This document shows positions 4,929-7,251 of a stretch of 7,251 bases of DNA, piece after piece (the stretch's first letter is position 1; each line of letters starts with the position of its first letter). Under the pieces are notes generated by a model, which was given only the letters and a program-made list of their open reading frames with translations, was not told where the DNA came from and did not search any database. The position numbers and the translations under genes were made by a program. The DNA is from Gammaproteobacteria bacterium (GTDB lineage Bacteria; Pseudomonadota; Gammaproteobacteria; HK1): the NCBI GenBank assembly GCA_020444775.1, contig JAGRHX010000059.1, positions 1 to 7,251 on the forward strand, read 5' to 3'.

Positions 4929-7251
4929 TGGCGAAGTCGCTCGAGGATCTGATCAGAGAGAGCGCGCCCGCGAGCACGCAGGAGCCCAACGTCTATGAGC
5001 AGTTCGCGCAGCACCGGCAGCGAGCAGAGACCAGCGATCTGGATCGTCGTCTTGGCCTATCTCCTGACGGGGCTGGTCGCGCTCCGCCGGGGACTGTTCA
5101 GCCTGTGGCACCGGGGCAACCCGCTGGACCGAGCGGTGATGCTGGCGATCGTCTGGGCGGTGGTGGCGCTCCTGCTCCAGTCGCTGGTGCTGGGGGATCC
5201 GATCTTCTGTCAGGGGGAATGCCCGGAGCCCCGCAAGACCCAGCTGCGGCAGGACCTGGAGCGCGCCAGCCCGGCGGCAGCGGCTCTGCTGGAATAGTCG
5301 ACACCGCGGGCAACGTCATCGGCGACGTGCTGACCGGTGCGGTCGAGGCGCCGCGCGCCATCGTCATCGGCGCGGGCTCAGCCATCCAGAACGCGCTGGA
5401 CAGCGTGACCGGTTTGTCTGACTGGCTCGAAGAGCAGATCCCGCTGGGCCGCTTGCCGATCGGCTCGTCGTTCGCAGATGAGCAGGGGCACATCAGTCTC
5501 CCGGACATCCGCGATCCGGGCTCGGTCACCGGCGGGATCATCCACAGCACGGCGAAGTGGCTGACCGGTTTCGCGATGTGGTCGCGCTACTTCGGCGGCG
5601 CGGTCGGGCTCGGCAAGGTCGCAACGCCTATCGCGGCCGGTGCTGCGACGGACATGATCAACTTCGCCGGTGATGATGGCCGGCTCGCCGATCTGCTGAA
5701 GGAGACCAACAACCCGGTCTTCAACAACATGGTCGTCAACTATCTCGCGTCGGACGAAAGCGACAGCGAGTGGGAAGGCCGATTCAAGAACATGGTCGAG
5801 GGACTCGCGCTGGGCGCCGCGACCGACATGGTTTTCCGCACGCTGCGCACCATCAAGGCCGCCCGGCAGGCGCGTAAGGCACGCCGAGCGCTGACACCGG
5901 CCGAGCAGGGCGCAGAGGCCGCACAGACTGCGGCGCGTAGCGATCCGACACTGCAGCCGCTCACGCAGGCCGACATCGATGCACGGCTGGGCACCGGTGA
6001 CGGACCGGTCACGCTGCCGGAGCGTGCGCCTGCGGTGCCTGAGGCCGCAACTGCGGTTGTTCGAGCCGACGAAGCAGCCGGCCGCGCAGACGCAACCGCA
6101 GAGATGGTCGAGCGGGTGCTCGCGGGCAATGCGTCACCCGGCGATAACGTCATGGTTAACCTTGCCAGAATCAACGAGCCGGAGGACATCCGCACTGCGA
6201 TCAAGCAGCTGGCGGACATTGACGCGAAGGCGATCAACGCGGCGCGCGGCGGCGAGAAGCAGACGTTCGAACAGTGGAAAGCGCTGGCGGCCGACATCGG
6301 GATCGATGATGTCGACATCCTGACCCGGCAGCGTGGCCAGCCGATGGACGCGCCGACGGCGCTGGCCTACCGCCAGCTGCTGGCCGGCAGCGGCAAGCGC
6401 GTCACCGAGCTCGCGCAGGCCGTGCGCGACTCTGGCCAACCGGCGGATATGTACGCGTTCCGTCGAGCGCTGGCCACGCACTACGCGATCCAAGCCGAAG
6501 TGATCGACGCACGCACCGCGACCGCCCGGGCGCTGGCATCGTGGCGGATCGATGTCGCTGGCGATCTCGAGCGCGCCGACGCGATCAAGATGCTGATGGA
6601 TCAGGGCCACACGCGCGGGCACACCGGGACCGTGCAGATGGCCGATGCTGTGCTGGCGCTGGACGACCCGCGGGCGCTGAACGTGTTCACGCGCAAGGCC
6701 GTCGAGAGCACCACGCCGAAGTCTGACGCGATCAAAGAGTTCTGGATCAACTCGCTGTTGAGCTCGCCGAAAACGCACGTGGTCAACATCACGTCGAACA
6801 GCCTTACCAGCCTGTGGGCTATCCCGGAACGATGGATGGCCGGGCACATCAGTCAGGCGATCTACTCAGGCGAGACCAGTGCCGACGAAGCGTTGGCGCT
6901 GCTGTACGGCCAGACAAAGGGCATGCGCGACGGGCTAATCCTGGCCGGCAAGGCGCTGAAGGCCGGCGAGGCGCAGTTCAACGCAGCCGGCAAAATCGAG
7001 CTTCCGTACCGCGCGATCTCATCCGAGCGGCTGGGCCTGTCCGGACCGGCCGGCACCGCGGCCGACGTCATCGGCTCGGCCGTGCGGATGCCGAGCCGGC
7101 TGCTGATGGCGGAAGACGACTTCTTCAAGTCGGTGGCCTACCGCGGCGAGGTGCACGCGGCAGCCTATCGGCAGGCCGTGGGCGAGGGCCTGACCGGTGT
7201 CGACTTGGCCAAGCGGGTCGCCGATCTGGTCGAGAACCCGCCGGAGTCGAT
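4928..7251 (+). CDS. Large internal virion protein (T7 gp16-position), 3' partial
   Basis: The ATG overlaps the previous stop by one base (TGATG), with a GGGGG run 9 bases upstream. The frame stays open to the window end (774 codons, two bases left over), so the C-terminus is missing. Residues 1-38 are charged and helical. Residues 39-123 are about 62% Gly/Ala/Pro and coincide with an overlapping ORF. From about 124 normal sequence resumes. Residues about 202-252 are hydrophobic or amphipathic (WLTGFAMWSRYFGGAVGLG). Residues about 271-307 (NYLASDESDSEWEGRFKN, then VEGLALGAATD) match a motif recurrent in giant phage internal and polyvalent proteins. The same is true of about 604-630 (FWINSLLSSPKTHVVNITSN) and 724-750 (RLLMAEDDFFKSVAYR). 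No lysozyme-like transglycosylase motif, as found at the T7 gp16 N-terminus, is visible. It probably forms part of the DNA-ejection channel. A less likely start is GTG 5327. Confidence 0.75.
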   Translation, partial: MAKSLEDLIRESAPASTQEPNVYEQFAQHRQRAETSDLDRRLGLSPDGAGRAPPGTVQPVAPGQPAGPSGDAGDRLGGGGAPAPVAGAGGSDLLSGGMPGAPQDPAAAGPGARQPGGSGSAGIVDTAGNVIGDVLTGAVEAPRAIVIGAGSAIQNALDSVTGLSDWLEEQIPLGRLPIGSSFADEQGHISLPDIRDPGSVTGGIIHSTAKWLTGFAMWSRYFGGAVGLGKVATPIAAGAATDMINFAGDDGRLADLLKETNNPVFNNMVVNYLASDESDSEWEGRFKNMVEGLALGAATDMVFRTLRTIKAARQARKARRALTPAEQGAEAAQTAARSDPTLQPLTQADIDARLGTGDGPVTLPERAPAVPEAATAVVRADEAAGRADATAEMVERVLAGNASPGDNVMVNLARINEPEDIRTAIKQLADIDAKAINAARGGEKQTFEQWKALAADIGIDDVDILTRQRGQPMDAPTALAYRQLLAGSGKRVTELAQAVRDSGQPADMYAFRRALATHYAIQAEVIDARTATARALASWRIDVAGDLERADAIKMLMDQGHTRGHTGTVQMADAVLALDDPRALNVFTRKAVESTTPKSDAIKEFWINSLLSSPKTHVVNITSNSLTSLWAIPERWMAGHISQAIYSGETSADEALALLYGQTKGMRDGLILAGKALKAGEAQFNAAGKIELPYRAISSERLGLSGPAGTAADVIGSAVRMPSRLLMAEDDFFKSVAYRGEVHAAAYRQAVGEGLTGVDLAKRVADLVENPPES
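4980..4984 (+). promoter_or_regulatory. Shine-Dalgarno candidate for the nested ORF
   Basis: AGGAG lies 10 bases before the ATG at 4995. The spacing is slightly long but workable. In the large frame the same bases encode Gln-Glu, so the match could be chance. Confidence 0.5.
4995..5297 (+). CDS. Nested two-membrane-segment small protein, overprinted in +1 frame of the gp16-position gene
   Basis: This 100-residue ORF lies wholly inside the large internal virion protein gene. Residues about 13-30 (PAIWIVVLAYLLTGLVAL) and 47-66 (AVMLAIVWAVVALLLQSLVL) are strong membrane segments. The loop between them is basic (R31, R32, H39, R40, R46), which predicts a cytoplasmic loop with both ends outside. 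The C-terminal tail is charged and carries C72 and C76 (CxxxC). By hand count, 88 of its 100 codons end in G or C, against 37 of 85 in the large frame over 5042-5296. This inverts the pattern seen in the rest of that gene, so the small frame looks like the constrained one. An AGGAG precedes the ATG. Size and two membrane segments suggest a holin-like, envelope-channel or superinfection-exclusion protein, but no family is recognised and the predicted topology is not the usual class II holin one. There is no lipobox or signal peptidase motif. Confidence 0.65.
   Translation: MSSSRSTGSEQRPAIWIVVLAYLLTGLVALRRGLFSLWHRGNPLDRAVMLAIVWAVVALLLQSLVLGDPIFCQGECPEPRKTQLRQDLERASPAAAALLE
5042..5296 (+). other. 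Gly/Ala/Pro-rich low-complexity linker in the gp16-position protein
   Basis: Residues 39-123 of the large protein contain about 53 Gly, Ala or Pro out of 85, including GGGG and APAPVAGAGG. Codons here often end in T or A, unlike the rest of the gene. The stretch coincides almost exactly with the nested ORF. Its composition is what results when a G/C-ending frame encoding a hydrophobic protein is read one base earlier: T at the nested second position becomes T at the large frame's third position. The segment is probably a disordered spacer between a short N-terminal helix and the main body. Confidence 0.75.

Noticed and set aside
4995..5297. Pair of sequencing or programmed frameshifts joining the membrane segments into the large protein
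   Set aside because: The nested frame ends in its own TAG at 5295-5297 and has its own start and Shine-Dalgarno sequence. The large frame needs no shift to stay open, and two compensating shifts are less economical than a nested gene.
5098..5550. 150-codon minus strand frame covering the nested ORF region
   Set aside because: It is Pro/Gly/Ala/Ser-rich with no recognisable pattern, and it does not account for the codon-bias switch, which fits the + strand frame at 4995.
5740..6318. 192-codon Ser/Ala-rich minus strand frame opposite the large internal protein gene
   Set aside because: The low-complexity Ser/Ala composition is typical of an antisense shadow. The + strand here encodes the conserved ASDESDSEWEGRFKN region.

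Overview
The window is GC-rich, coding from end to end, and all supported genes lie on the + strand. It is the tail and ejection-protein segment of a short-tailed (podovirus-like) phage or prophage, with the same gene order as the phage T7 block gp11 to gp16. Third codon positions are mostly G or C, which suggests a high-GC bacterial host, probably a proteobacterium. The sequence alone does not show whether this is a free phage or an integrated prophage. No integrase, attachment site, tRNA or host gene is present.

Layout: 1-516 is the 3' part of a tail tubular protein A (gp11/P22 gp4-like adaptor). 520-2466 is a tail tubular protein B (gp12-like nozzle) carrying an inserted FCCH-type beta module. 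2459-2902 is a gp13-like protein with a GNAT-like appearance. 2902-3363 is a gp14-like core protein, and 3363-4928 is a helical gp15-like core protein. 4928 to the window end is a very large gp16-like internal protein that is cut off by the edge. The last four gene starts overlap the preceding stop by 1 to 8 bases, so the block looks translationally coupled, with no room for internal promoters or terminators. No intergenic stretch exceeds 3 bases.

How the genes work together: the A and B tubular proteins would build the portal-proximal adaptor and nozzle of the tail. The gp14-, gp15- and gp16-like proteins would be packaged in the head and ejected to form the channel that carries DNA across the cell envelope. 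The role of the gp13-like protein is less certain.

The most interesting signal is at 4995-5297. A 100-codon ORF with two clear membrane segments lies entirely inside the gp16-like gene, in the +1 frame. It has its own Shine-Dalgarno sequence, and over its length the codon-position bias switches from the large frame to the small one. The large frame meanwhile encodes a Gly/Ala/Pro-rich filler. This looks like an overprinted small membrane protein gene that standard gene callers would miss or reject.
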